Source: JANLYQ01 sp031365725
GTDB taxonomy: Bacteria > Actinomycetota > Actinomycetes > JACCUZ01
NCBI GenBank assembly: GCA_031365725.1
Contig: JANLYQ010000039.1
Span: 1 to 29,573 of the forward strand
Reading direction: 5' to 3'
Length of the DNA: 29,573 nt
The notes under the pieces are model-generated. The model saw only the letters and a list, made by a program, of their open reading frames with translations. It made no database searches and had not been told where the DNA came from. A program made the translations under genes and the position numbers. Shown piece by piece: positions 1 through 7,841 of the stretch (its first letter is position 1; every line of letters starts with the position of its first letter).

Positions 1-612
<612 letters not shown>

Positions 613-643
613 GCGTAGGCCCCTTGCTCTCCTGCATCCCGGC

Positions 644-659
644 CGGTCCGGTCGGACCG
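644..659. promoter_or_regulatory. Short perfect dyad in the clpP2-clpX gap
   Basis: CGGTCC and GGACCG flank a 4-nt centre (GGTC) inside the 135-bp gap between the clpP2 stop and the clpX start. On the minus strand it sits about 32 nt upstream of the clpX GTG. It could be an operator or a weak hairpin. The stem is only 6-7 bp, so chance occurrence in GC-rich DNA is possible. I see no clear -10/-35 pair here. Confidence 0.25.
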
Positions 660-747
660 CTCGGTTGGTGCCCCGACGGTACCCCCGCCGGTCGTCCTGT
701 GGGCTCATTCCGCGCCGACCCGGCCCGGATGGGCGAGTCGGGCAGGC

Positions 748-1434
748 TTACTTGCCCCGGGTGGTGAGGATCCGGTCGACCAGGCCGTACTCCAGGGCCT
801 CCTGAGCGGTGAGGATCTTGTCCCGCTCGATGTCGATCTCGACCTGCTCGAGGCTGCGGTTGCTGTGCTCGGCCAGCATCTTCTCGAGCAGCTTGCGCAT
901 GCGCAGCACCTCGCGGGCCTGGATCTCGACGTCGGAGGCCTGGCCGCCACCCTCGGTGGAGGGCTGGTGGATGAGGATGCGCGAGTTGGCCAGCGCGAAC
1001 CGCTTGCCCGGCGTGCCGGCCGCCAGGATGATCGCTGCCGCCGACGCTGCCTGCCCGAGGCAGGTGGTCTGGATCTCGGGACGGACGAACTGCATCGTGT
1101 CGTAGATCGCGGTCAGCGCCGTGAACGAGCCGCCGGGTGAGTTGATGTAGATCGAGATGTCCCGGTCAGGATCCATCGACTCGAGCGTGAGCAGCTGGGC
1201 CATCACGTCGTTGGCCGACACGTCGTCGATCTGGGTGCCGAGGAAGATGATGCGCTCCTCGAACAACTTGTTGTACGGGTCCATCCGCTTGAAGCCGTAC
1301 GACGTCCGCTCCTCCATCTGCGGGAGGACATAGCGGGAGCTGGGCTGGGAGTGGTCGCTCATCTGGGCACGGGCTCCTTGCTGACGGGTGCCGGCGTACG
1401 GCGCGAACGGGAGGTTGGCGTTGCCGGTGCTCAT
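748..1434 (-). CDS. clpP2: ATP-dependent Clp protease proteolytic subunit ClpP2
   Basis: This is a serine peptidase subunit of the mixed ClpP1P2 tetradecamer, family S14, 228 aa from the ATG at 1434. The catalytic triad is S121 (in GQAAS), H146 (LIHQP) and D195 (ERDKIL), with the standard 25- and 49-residue spacings. The oligomerisation and substrate core INSPGGSFTA is intact. The ATG overlaps the clpP1 TGA as ATGA (1431-1434), which indicates translational coupling. A second in-frame ATG at 1362 (MSDHSQ) would remove 24 residues and is closer to the propeptide length seen in some relatives; the overlap favours 1434. Divergence from ClpP1 follows the usual actinobacterial pattern, where two ClpP paralogues form a hetero-oligomer with ClpX or ClpC. 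Confidence 0.96.
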   Translation of the reverse strand: MSTGNANLPFAPYAGTRQQGARAQMSDHSQPSSRYVLPQMEERTSYGFKRMDPYNKLFEERIIFLGTQIDDVSANDVMAQLLTLESMDPDRDISIYINSPGGSFTALTAIYDTMQFVRPEIQTTCLGQAASAAAIILAAGTPGKRFALANSRILIHQPSTEGGGQASDVEIQAREVLRMRKLLEKMLAEHSNRSLEQVEIDIERDKILTAQEALEYGLVDRILTTRGK

Positions 1435-2066
1435 GCCGTGCCGCCCCCGCCTGCGACCTGCCCGGCGCTGGACACGACCTGGTCGACCTGGCCGTACTCC
1501 TTGGCCTCCTCGGCGGTGAACCACCGGTCACGATCGGAGTCACGCTCGATGGTCTCGACCGTCTGGCCGGTGTGCCCGGCGATCAGCTCGGCCATCTTGG
1601 CCTTGGTGTACAGCATCTGCTCGGCCTGGATGCGGATGTCGGATGCGGTGCCACCGAGGCCGCCCGAGGGCTGGTGCATCATGATCCGCGAGTGCGGCAG
1701 GGCGTAGCGCTTGCCGGGAGTGCCGGCGCACAGCAGGAACTGTCCCATCGAGGCCGCCAGGCCCATCGACACCGTGGCCACGTCGTTCTTGACCCACTGC
1801 ATCGTGTCGTAGATGGCCATGCCGGCTGACACCGAGCCACCGGGTGAGTTGATGTAGAGCCAGATGTCCTTGTCGGGGTCGTCGGCGGCCAGCAGCAGCA
1901 GCTGCGCACAGATCGCGTTGGCATTCGAGTCCTCGACCACTGCGCCGAGGAAGATGATGCGTTCGCGCAGCAGCCGGTTGTAGACCTGGTCGTCGAGGCC
2001 CATGCCGCCGCTGGGCTGGGAACGCCCGTGCGGTGCCTCGAGGGCTGGGGTGATCAGCTCGCTCAC
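1431..2066 (-). CDS. clpP1: ATP-dependent Clp protease proteolytic subunit ClpP1
   Basis: This is the partner S14 subunit, 211 aa. The triad is S106 (GLAAS), H131 (MMHQP) and D180 (SDRDRW), at canonical spacing. I chose GTG at 2064-2066 because AAGGTGAG lies 8 nt upstream and the protein then begins a short distance before the conserved DDQVYNRLL block. An open frame extends to 2288 but that extension has no family similarity and runs through the intergenic region. The C-terminus ends in a short Gly-rich tail (GGGGTA), as in other actinobacterial ClpP1. It is first in the clpP1-clpP2 operon and probably under ClgR-type control (see the site at 2196-2213). Confidence 0.96.
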   Translation of the reverse strand: MSELITPALEAPHGRSQPSGGMGLDDQVYNRLLRERIIFLGAVVEDSNANAICAQLLLLAADDPDKDIWLYINSPGGSVSAGMAIYDTMQWVKNDVATVSMGLAASMGQFLLCAGTPGKRYALPHSRIMMHQPSGGLGGTASDIRIQAEQMLYTKAKMAELIAGHTGQTVETIERDSDRDRWFTAEEAKEYGQVDQVVSSAGQVAGGGGTA

Positions 2067-2195
2067 GTCGGTCTCACCTTGTCTCGGTCGTGACGCCGTC
2101 GTCCGACGTCGCGGGAAGTCACTGGTCTCGTGGTCCGTGGTGCTTGTCGGTGACAGTAACGCGGGGACCGGACACGTGATTGCCCGCCGGGCAGG

Positions 2196-2213
2196 TGTTC
2201 GCTGACGGCGCAC
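2196..2213. promoter_or_regulatory. ClgR-like operator upstream of clpP1
   Basis: The 11-mer CGCTGACGGCG at 2200-2210 fits the core CGCYNANRGCG of the actinobacterial ClgR box as I recall it from Corynebacterium. Its flanks also agree except at one position (2211). It lies about 130 bp upstream of the clpP1 start, a sensible place for the activator that induces clpP genes in this phylum. A weak -10-like TACTGT on the minus strand (2153-2158) lies between it and the gene. The same 11-mer also occurs at 11613-11623 in an unlikely regulatory position, so the match alone is not proof. Confidence 0.45.
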
Positions 2214-2249
2214 GCCGCTCGCCCCGTCGTCGTACGGCCATGGCATGCA

Positions 2250-2343
2250 CGACGTTGACCACGTGAGGTAGGTGAACAGTCGCCACAACAGGCATCTGCG
2301 CCTGTTGAGGCAGCGCTACGCATACCTCACGTGGTCAACTTCG
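2250..2343. repeat. 94-bp concentric imperfect palindrome (probable tig terminator or palindromic element)
   Basis: The outer arms are 2250-2270 and 2323-2343 (20 of 21 pairs, 17 of them contiguous, each carrying CACGTG). An inner 8-bp perfect stem, 2286-2293 with 2300-2307, closes a 6-nt loop. Both share exactly the same dyad centre (2296.5), separated by two 15-nt stretches that pair poorly. It begins 18 bp beyond the tig stop, so on the minus strand it would form a large hairpin at the end of the tig transcript. There is no U-tract. It could equally be a palindromic mobile element or a protein-binding site. The 294-bp tig-clpP1 gap contains nothing else but the ClgR-like box. Confidence 0.75.
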
Positions 2344-2360
2344 ACGCCCAGGTACGGCGG

Positions 2361-3806
2361 TCAGCTGTGGTCGTGACCTGCGTGCTCGTCGAGCCCGGCG
2401 CCCTCGTTCGTGTCTGCGTCGATGTCTGCGTCGATGTCGCCGTCGATGTCGCTGTCGGACAACTCGTCGGCGGCGAGCAGGTCGGGTTCGTCCTCGCGCA
2501 GCGCCTCGAGGTCGACCGGGGTGCCGGAGGCGTCGGTGACGACGGCCCGCTCGAGCACGAGGGCCAGCGCCTTGCCGCGCACGACCTCGCTGACGAGCAC
2601 CGGCACCTGACCGTTCTGCACGATCTGCTGGGCGAACTGGTCGGGAGCCATGCCATAGCGCGACGCGGTGCGCAGGATGTGCTGGGTGAGCTCCTGCTCG
2701 TTGACCGAGAGCTGCTCCTTCTCGACGATCTTGTCGAGGACGAACTGAGAGGTCATGGCCTCACGGGTGCGGCTCATGACCTCCGCGTCGAACTCCTCCT
2801 CGGTCTGGCCCTCGGCAGCGAGGAAGTCAGCCTTGCTCATGCCAGCCGATTCGAGCTGATGACTCAGGTTGTGGTTGCGCGACTCGACCTCCGCGGTGAC
2901 GACGCCCTCGGGCAGCGGCACCTCGACCTTGGCGAGCAGCGCCTCGAGCACGCGGTCGCGAGCCTGGACGGCCTGCTCCATCTTCTTCATGGTGTCGAGG
3001 CGGCCGCGCAGGTCGGTCTGCAGCTCGTCAAGAGTGTCGAACTCGCTCGCCGTCTGGGCGAACTCGTCGTCCAGCGCCGGCAGCTCGCGCTCCTTGACTG
3101 AGGCAACGGTGACCGTGACGGTCGCGTCCTCACCCGCGTGCGGGCCGCCGACCAACGCGGTGGCAAAGTCGGCCGACTCCCCGACCGCCAGGCCGGTGAG
3201 CGCCTCGTCGAGGCCGTCGAGCATCGAGTTCTGGCCCACCTGATAGCTCAGGCCCTTGGCAGTGAGGTCGTCGACCGCCTCGCCCGCGACGACCGCGGAC
3301 AGATCGATGGACACGAAGTCGCCGTCGCCTGCCGCCCGGTCGACACCCGTCAGCGTCGCGAACCGCGCCCGCAGGCCGTCGAGCTGCTCGCTGATGTCGG
3401 AGTCGGACACCTCGGCGTCGTCCACCGTGACCTCGATGCCGTCGTACGCCGGCAGGTCGAACTCCGGTCGTACGTCGACCTCAGCGGTGAACTTCAGGTG
3501 CTCGCCGTCGGAGAAGTCGGTGACGTCCACCTCGGGCTGGCCGAGCACCTGCACCGAGTTGGCCTCGACGGCCTCGCTGTAGAACTTCGGCAGCGCGTCG
3601 TTGACGGCCTCCTCGAGCACCGTCCCGCGGCCGAAGCGCTGGTCGATGACCCGGGCCGGCACCTTGCCCTTGCGGAAGCCGGGGATCGTCACCTGCGATC
3701 CGATCTTGCGGTACGCCGCGTCCAGGCTCGGCTTGAGCTCCTCGAACGGGACCTCGACGGTCAGCTTGACCCGTGTCGGGTTCAGGGTCTCGAGCTCGCT
3801 CTTCAC
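2361..3806 (-). CDS. tig: Trigger factor, ribosome-associated chaperone/peptidyl-prolyl isomerase
   Basis: Trigger factor binds near the ribosomal exit tunnel and protects nascent chains. The N-terminal ribosome-binding domain carries the signature GFRKGKVP. It is followed by the FKBP-type PPIase domain (roughly residues 150-235) and the C-terminal helical chaperone domain. I place the start at GTG 3804-3806, which has GAGGAG 9 nt upstream and gives the family N-terminus VKSELETLNPTRV (481 aa). An upstream GTG at 3839 stays in frame but has no ribosome binding site. The last 45 residues are unusual: a tandem Asp-Ile/Asp-Ala run (DSDIDGDIDADIDAD) followed by a His-containing end, DEHAGHDHS, probably flexible and acidic. 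Terminates before the large palindrome at 2250-2343. Confidence 0.96.
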   Translation of the reverse strand: MKSELETLNPTRVKLTVEVPFEELKPSLDAAYRKIGSQVTIPGFRKGKVPARVIDQRFGRGTVLEEAVNDALPKFYSEAVEANSVQVLGQPEVDVTDFSDGEHLKFTAEVDVRPEFDLPAYDGIEVTVDDAEVSDSDISEQLDGLRARFATLTGVDRAAGDGDFVSIDLSAVVAGEAVDDLTAKGLSYQVGQNSMLDGLDEALTGLAVGESADFATALVGGPHAGEDATVTVTVASVKERELPALDDEFAQTASEFDTLDELQTDLRGRLDTMKKMEQAVQARDRVLEALLAKVEVPLPEGVVTAEVESRNHNLSHQLESAGMSKADFLAAEGQTEEEFDAEVMSRTREAMTSQFVLDKIVEKEQLSVNEQELTQHILRTASRYGMAPDQFAQQIVQNGQVPVLVSEVVRGKALALVLERAVVTDASGTPVDLEALREDEPDLLAADELSDSDIDGDIDADIDADTNEGAGLDEHAGHDHS

Positions 3807-3919
3807 GTTCTGGGTCTCCTCGGGGGATGCCGCGGACACGGCGCACGTTGGTGTCGTGAGATGGAACAGATCAGGCAGATCAGGCAGGTGTTGCAGGTCA
3901 GCCGGGTAGCACGCGGTGG

Positions 3920-3938
3920 CCCCTCTCCTCGAGAAGGG
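3920..3938 (-). terminator. Hairpin following tRNA-Pro
   Basis: CCCTTCTC and GAGAGGGG (minus strand) can pair with one mismatch around a 3-nt loop. The hairpin begins 8 nt past the tRNA-Pro 3' end, a plausible place for a terminator or processing signal. It also precedes the tig leader, which carries a tandem 9-mer (TGATCTGCC-type repeat, about 3867-3886). Confidence 0.4.
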
Positions 3939-3946
3939 ACCGGTGG

Positions 3947-4019
3947 TCGGGGCGGGGAGACTCGAACTCCCGATCTCCTGCCCCCAAAGCAGGCGCGCTA
4001 GCCACTACGCTACGCCCCG
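3947..4019 (-). tRNA. tRNA-Pro (anticodon TGG)
   Basis: A complete cloverleaf on the minus strand. The acceptor CGGGGCG (from 4019) pairs with CGCCCCG and is followed by discriminator A at 3947. The anticodon stem CCTGC/GCAGG encloses loop TTTGGGG, giving TGG. The T arm is GGGAG-TTCGAGT-CTCCC. It is 73 nt with no encoded CCA. It sits between tig and a divergent tRNA-Gly, an arrangement also present beside tig in mycobacteria. Confidence 0.95.
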
Positions 4020-4083
4020 CAGCGCACATGGCATCCTAGAGCCCGACCAGGCCGAACGGCGACAGCCGCGGTGACCTGCGCTC

Positions 4084-4154
4084 GCGGGTGTAGCTCAATG
4101 GCAGAGCCCCAGCCTTCCAAGCTGGCCATGCCGGTTCGATCCCGGTCACCCGCT
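4084..4154 (+). tRNA. tRNA-Gly (anticodon TCC)
   Basis: A complete 71-nt cloverleaf. The acceptor GCGGGTG pairs with CACCCGC (4147-4153), and the discriminator is T. The D arm contains AGCTCAATGGCAGAGC. The anticodon stem CCAGC/GCTGG encloses CTTCCAA, giving TCC. The T loop is TTCGATC. It is transcribed away from tRNA-Pro, with 64 bp between them. Confidence 0.95.
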
Positions 4155-4262
4155 CGGCCGCTCCACCGAAGATCAAGAGCGGGACCCTTTGCCCCCGACC
4201 CGCGGGTAACCACGGCAGCCGGGCGCACCGGCTCGCACGGCTCCTGCTGGAACGCACTCATG

Positions 4263-4545
4263 CACCAGAACGTGATCGACGCCGCGGTAGGGGCCGTGGT
4301 CCGCTCACAGGGTTCGCCGGTATCCGGCTGCCCGCCGGGGACGGACGGGTCGCCTGGTACGTGGCCGATGCCGTCCAGGCGGGCATATCCGAGGCGAGGG
4401 TCGTCGTTTACCCGGCTTCTACTCCGACATCCGCGACCACCAGCTCGACGGGACGAGTGAGGACTTCGCCACTCTGCTGGGACGTAAGCCGGCGCCTCAC
4501 CTCGACGGTCTGCGGGAGATGTCCGCCCCTCCCGCCGTGACCTAG
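4263..4545 (+). pseudogene. Remnant of an NmrA/QorB-like NAD(P)H-binding oxidoreductase
   Basis: The 458 bp between tRNA-Gly and the next gene contain no intact gene, but several short stretches in different plus-strand frames resemble one family. HQNVIDAAVGA begins near 4263. GDGRVAWYVADAV begins near 4337. The last, from 4414 to a TAG at 4543-4545, reads FYSDIRDHQLD...DFATLLGRKP...LDGLRE, like the C-terminus of NmrA/QorB quinone oxidoreductases. The Rossmann nucleotide-binding start and most of the middle are missing, and the frames do not join. I infer a decayed gene with an internal deletion. Family assignment rests on recall of motif patterns, not on a search. Confidence 0.45.
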
Positions 4546-4612
4546 CCGACACACGCAGCAGTCGAGGCGGCCAAGCGAGCCTGCGAAGGCCGGTGTGGCG
4601 GGCTGGGCGACA

Positions 4613-5119
4613 TCAGCGCACGGTTGTGGCCACGACAACCTCGGTGCCGGACCGCAGGGTCTGGTAGACGACGCAGTAGCGCTCGGTGGCTGCTATCAGC
4701 GCGGTCACCTCGTCCGCCGTCGCCGCGCTCACCAGGTCAAAGGTCAGCGCTACGGACACGAAGCCCACCGGTGCCTCGCGGTCGACCCCGAGGGTGCCGC
4801 GGAAGTCCAGCACGCCCTCGGCGGTCACCGATCCCGAGACCGCGAGGCCACGGTTGACCGCCACCGAACGCAGCGTGACGCCCGCACAGGCGACCAGGGC
4901 CTGCAGCAGCATGTCGCCCGAGCAGGCCAGCGAGCCATCTCCCCCGGTCGCCGGGTGCAGGCCGGCGAGGACCATCTGCTGCCCGACGTCGACAGAACAG
5001 GCGACCTGCTCGTCACCCAAGACACCGGTGGCACGCAACGTGATCAGTGCTGCTGCGGGGTCGGTGCGATAGCTGTCCTTCAGCGGCGCTTGCGCACTCC
5101 TGAGCTCGATCGCGTCCAC
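4613..5119 (-). CDS. OsmC family protein
   Basis: A 168-aa OsmC/Ohr-fold protein; members reduce organic hydroperoxides with a pair of cysteines. The presumed redox pair is C78 (in QALVACAG) and C139 (in ERYCVVY), 61 residues apart as in the family. A third cysteine, C66, lies in SLACSGDM. GTG at 5117-5119 is chosen because AGGAGG sits 4 nt upstream; an open frame reaches further upstream but lacks similarity. It is longer than the second OsmC protein at 23.7 kb and is only distantly similar to it, so its substrate may differ. It stands alone between two degraded genes, and lies head-to-head with the TMEM175 remnant. Peroxidase activity is inferred from the family. Confidence 0.85.
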   Translation of the reverse strand: MDAIELRSAQAPLKDSYRTDPAAALITLRATGVLGDEQVACSVDVGQQMVLAGLHPATGGDGSLACSGDMLLQALVACAGVTLRSVAVNRGLAVSGSVTAEGVLDFRGTLGVDREAPVGFVSVALTFDLVSAATADEVTALIAATERYCVVYQTLRSGTEVVVATTVR

Positions 5120-5236
5120 GGTTCCTCCTGAGGCATCGGGCAATCTGTTTCGGGCAGCGGCGTCCCGCGCTGCCACACTCGGTCGCCCGACGATCGTCTG
5201 ACCCGACGAAGTGGCCATGGTGGACGACAGCAGACA

Positions 5237-5760
5237 TGCTGCCGGGTCGACGTACTCGACGTCGAGGGTCGAGGCCTTGCGTTCGCGATCGTCGGGTCGG
5301 TGTGGATCAACCAGCATGTGCTGCTCGCCCGGGCGAGCCGCGTCGACGGCGGACTGCTGGGCCTGAACCTGCGGCTTCTTATGACGACGTCGTCGCTGCC
5401 GTTCCCGACCGCGGTCGTCTCCGGCGCTTGGCGCACCGCGAGGCGGCGGACAAGGTGACCGGGCTCGGCCTGTTTGCGGTCGTCCCGCTGCTGATGTCGG
5501 CGTCGTTCCTCGCGATGTGCCGCTATCCGGGGCGCTACCCGGCACTGCTGAGGACTGCGGGCGACGTGGAGTTTGTCAAGGCAGAGACTGGTCGCGGTGC
5601 CATCGCCATGTCCATGACGGCCCTCGCGTTCTTCCTCTTCTTCGTCGCGCCGTTGCTCACCCTCGCGCTGTACGCCGGCCTACCGGTCTACTACCTCGCG
5701 ACGTTGCGGCAGAAGCGTCCGCGGCCGGTCGCCTGGACGCGACCGGCCGGGAGCCACTCG
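5237..5760 (+). pseudogene. TMEM175/DUF1211-type potassium channel gene, 5'-truncated and frameshifted
   Basis: Two consecutive plus-strand segments match different parts of this six-helix channel family. The first frame (about 5258-5450) reads AFAIVGSVWINQH, then RVDGGLLGLNL and SLPFPTAVV, all hallmark TMEM175 patterns, and then hits TGA. The second frame picks up at about 5440 with GLGLFAVVPLLMSASF, and a final hydrophobic stretch ending in LPVYYLATLRQKRP near 5730. A frameshift at about 5430-5450 separates them. I cannot find the first helix with its RxxxFSD motif, nor a start codon with a ribosome binding site. I therefore call it a pseudogene. It converges with the secreted protein gene that ends at 5761. 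Confidence 0.65.
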
Positions 5761-7641
5761 TCACGGGAAGCTGGTCACCGTCACCGGGACATCGGGGTTG
5801 GCGATGGTCGAGGAACCGCCGGTGTTGTTGATGACGTTGAGGATGCCGCCCTTGCCGTTGTTGGGGTCGAGGAAGATGGTCAGCAGGTCGTGCATCCGGA
5901 CCCCGGGTGCGGTCGGCACCAGGAATGCGTTGTCGGCGAAGACATCCACGCCCTGGTTGAAGAAGGAATAGCTGCCCAGCCCCCACGCCTCGTGGCTGCG
6001 GACCCGTGCTCCGACCTGGTAGGCCGCATAGCCCTTCATCGTCCCGTTCATCCAGGCCGACTGGCTGGGGACGTCGTACGGCATCTCGTTCTGGAAGAAC
6101 ACCGTCTTGCCGTTCTCGCCGTTCCAGCGCACCTCGGTCTTCTGGTAGTGCTCGACGAACAGGCCGGTGGCGGTGACATTGTTGCCGTTGATGATGACGC
6201 CGGTGTCGGCTGTGTTGGAGGTCCAGCCGACCCCCGTGCCGTGGTCGGCACGCCAGGCCCAGATGTCGTCCAGGATCACGTTGTCGGCGTTGACCTTCAG
6301 GCTCACCGTCGCCTTGCCGACGTGCGGCCCACCGATGCGGAAGAACACGTCCTGCAGCGCTGTCGGTTCGCCGACGGCACCGCTGCCTCGCTCGTCACCG
6401 TCGACCTGCAGGAGCACCGGGGAGTTGGTGGTGCCGGCGTCAAATGTGAGGCCGGCAACGTCAGCTCCGGCGCCCTCGACCTTCATCGGGACCGCCCCGT
6501 TGACCGCGGTGAGCGTCGCCAGTCCGAGGCCCAGGACGACAGTGCCGGCCCGCTCCACGGCGATGGTCCGGTTCACGTCGTAGACGCCAGGAGTGATCAG
6601 CAGGTTGCGGCCCCGGTCGAGCTGACGGTTGATCGTCCGCACCGAGTCGCCAGGTCGGGCGATGTAGAAGTCCGACAGCGGGATCGTGCGCCCGGGTGTC
6701 GGTCCGGTGGCCCACGTCGTGCCCACCGAGCTGGTCCGTGCTGCCGGCACGAACACGTTCCACGCACCCGCACCGTCGACGTAGAGGTAGGGCTTCTCGC
6801 GGCTCACGGGTGTCGCGACGAGGGTGGTGTACGGGCCGCAGCCGCCCGTGACGCCGGGGAAGCACTGAGCCGGGGCATTGACGACGCCCGAGAACACCTG
6901 GTTCCACACCCCGTTGGTCCAGCCGTCGAGAGTGCTGTCACGCACGTAGAACTGCTGCTGGGACCCGTTGATGACGGTGCCGCCGGCGAACTGCGAGTCG
7001 GCGATGAAGCCGCCGCTGGCGAAGGACGGACCGGTGCAGTAGTCCATCAGCGTGACGTTTCCGCCGGTGACGTTCACCCGCCGCATCGGCGCCGCCTGGG
7101 ACACCGCCCAGAACTCACCGGTGTAGCAGCCGAAGTTCGGGGTGGTGACGTTGATCGTCACGTTGGACAGCGAGCGCCAGAAGTTGTTCAGGGCAAAACA
7201 TGTGCCGTTCTCGCACTGGTTGCGGACGTAGATGCTGCCGTTGATCGTCACGTCGGTCGGCGACTGCCCGAGGCCCGCGACCTCGGTGTAGTAGCCGACC
7301 TGGAAGTTCAGCGGCTCGGTCGCCGTGCCGTAGGTGCCGGGCTTGAACAGCAGCGCGTAACGCTCGGTGCCGAACTGGTTGCCGACCTGCTGCGCGGCGA
7401 CGGCATCCACGGCTGCCTGGATCTGGCTGGTCGGCATCGACGGTTCGAAGACCAGAACGTTCGGACCGAGGGCGGGGTCGGTCGCCGGCGCGACACCGGT
7501 GGCTGCCACAGCCATCGGGACCGACGGCACCGAGACCGCGAGCAGCGCGAGGGTCAGCGCGACGAGCGAACGGCGCAACCGGGCCCGGCGAGGACGTCGA
7601 GAGGGACGGGCGGTCGGTGCGGAGATGTCACGCTCGGCCAT
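5761..7641 (-). CDS. Secreted right-handed beta-helix protein (pectate-lyase-superfamily / GH55-like)
   Basis: A 626-aa exported protein. The N-terminus is strongly basic (RRPRRARLRRSL) followed by a hydrophobic core and a likely signal peptidase site after PMAVAA (about residue 47). The RR-S-L pattern leaves Tat export possible. The body is rich in Asn, Gly, Thr and Val with repeating short-strand patterns such as SNVTINV, NVTLMDY, NVILDDI and GVIINGNNVT, typical of parallel beta-helices. Two halves are suggested: about residues 60-250 and 320-620. Proteins of this look in actinobacteria are often mislabelled adenylyl cyclase or coagulation factor 5/8 proteins; GH55 beta-1,3-glucanases share the architecture. 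I cannot point to a catalytic residue, so the enzymatic role and polymer substrate are unproven. Start ATG at 7641; GCAGG lies about 12 nt upstream. Confidence 0.7.
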   Translation of the reverse strand: MAERDISAPTARPSRRPRRARLRRSLVALTLALLAVSVPSVPMAVAATGVAPATDPALGPNVLVFEPSMPTSQIQAAVDAVAAQQVGNQFGTERYALLFKPGTYGTATEPLNFQVGYYTEVAGLGQSPTDVTINGSIYVRNQCENGTCFALNNFWRSLSNVTINVTTPNFGCYTGEFWAVSQAAPMRRVNVTGGNVTLMDYCTGPSFASGGFIADSQFAGGTVINGSQQQFYVRDSTLDGWTNGVWNQVFSGVVNAPAQCFPGVTGGCGPYTTLVATPVSREKPYLYVDGAGAWNVFVPAARTSSVGTTWATGPTPGRTIPLSDFYIARPGDSVRTINRQLDRGRNLLITPGVYDVNRTIAVERAGTVVLGLGLATLTAVNGAVPMKVEGAGADVAGLTFDAGTTNSPVLLQVDGDERGSGAVGEPTALQDVFFRIGGPHVGKATVSLKVNADNVILDDIWAWRADHGTGVGWTSNTADTGVIINGNNVTATGLFVEHYQKTEVRWNGENGKTVFFQNEMPYDVPSQSAWMNGTMKGYAAYQVGARVRSHEAWGLGSYSFFNQGVDVFADNAFLVPTAPGVRMHDLLTIFLDPNNGKGGILNVINNTGGSSTIANPDVPVTVTSFP

Positions 7642-7841
7642 GTCGACATGCCTGCTTTCTCAGGAACTGCGTGGGGGCTGAGGGGGACTGCCTGGTCTCA
7701 GGAGAACCGCGTCGGATCGCGGAGGGCCGAGCCGAAGACTGCCACCGGCGGTGCGGGTCCACAAGGGTCAATCTCGCCCACCGATCCGGCAAGCCACGAC
7801 GACTGGCGATCAACGTGCTGCACGTGCGTCGACCCTGCGTT

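Noticed and set aside
4010..4552. A 180-codon minus-strand open frame across tRNA-Gly.
   Set aside because: It crosses tRNA-Gly antisense and begins within the NmrA-like remnant. No ribosome binding site or recognisable motif.
7811..7825. Small inverted repeat ACGTG-CTG-CACGT downstream of the phosphatase gene.
   Set aside because: A 5-bp stem with a 3-nt loop is too weak to call a terminator with any confidence, and the 200-bp gap shows no other structure.
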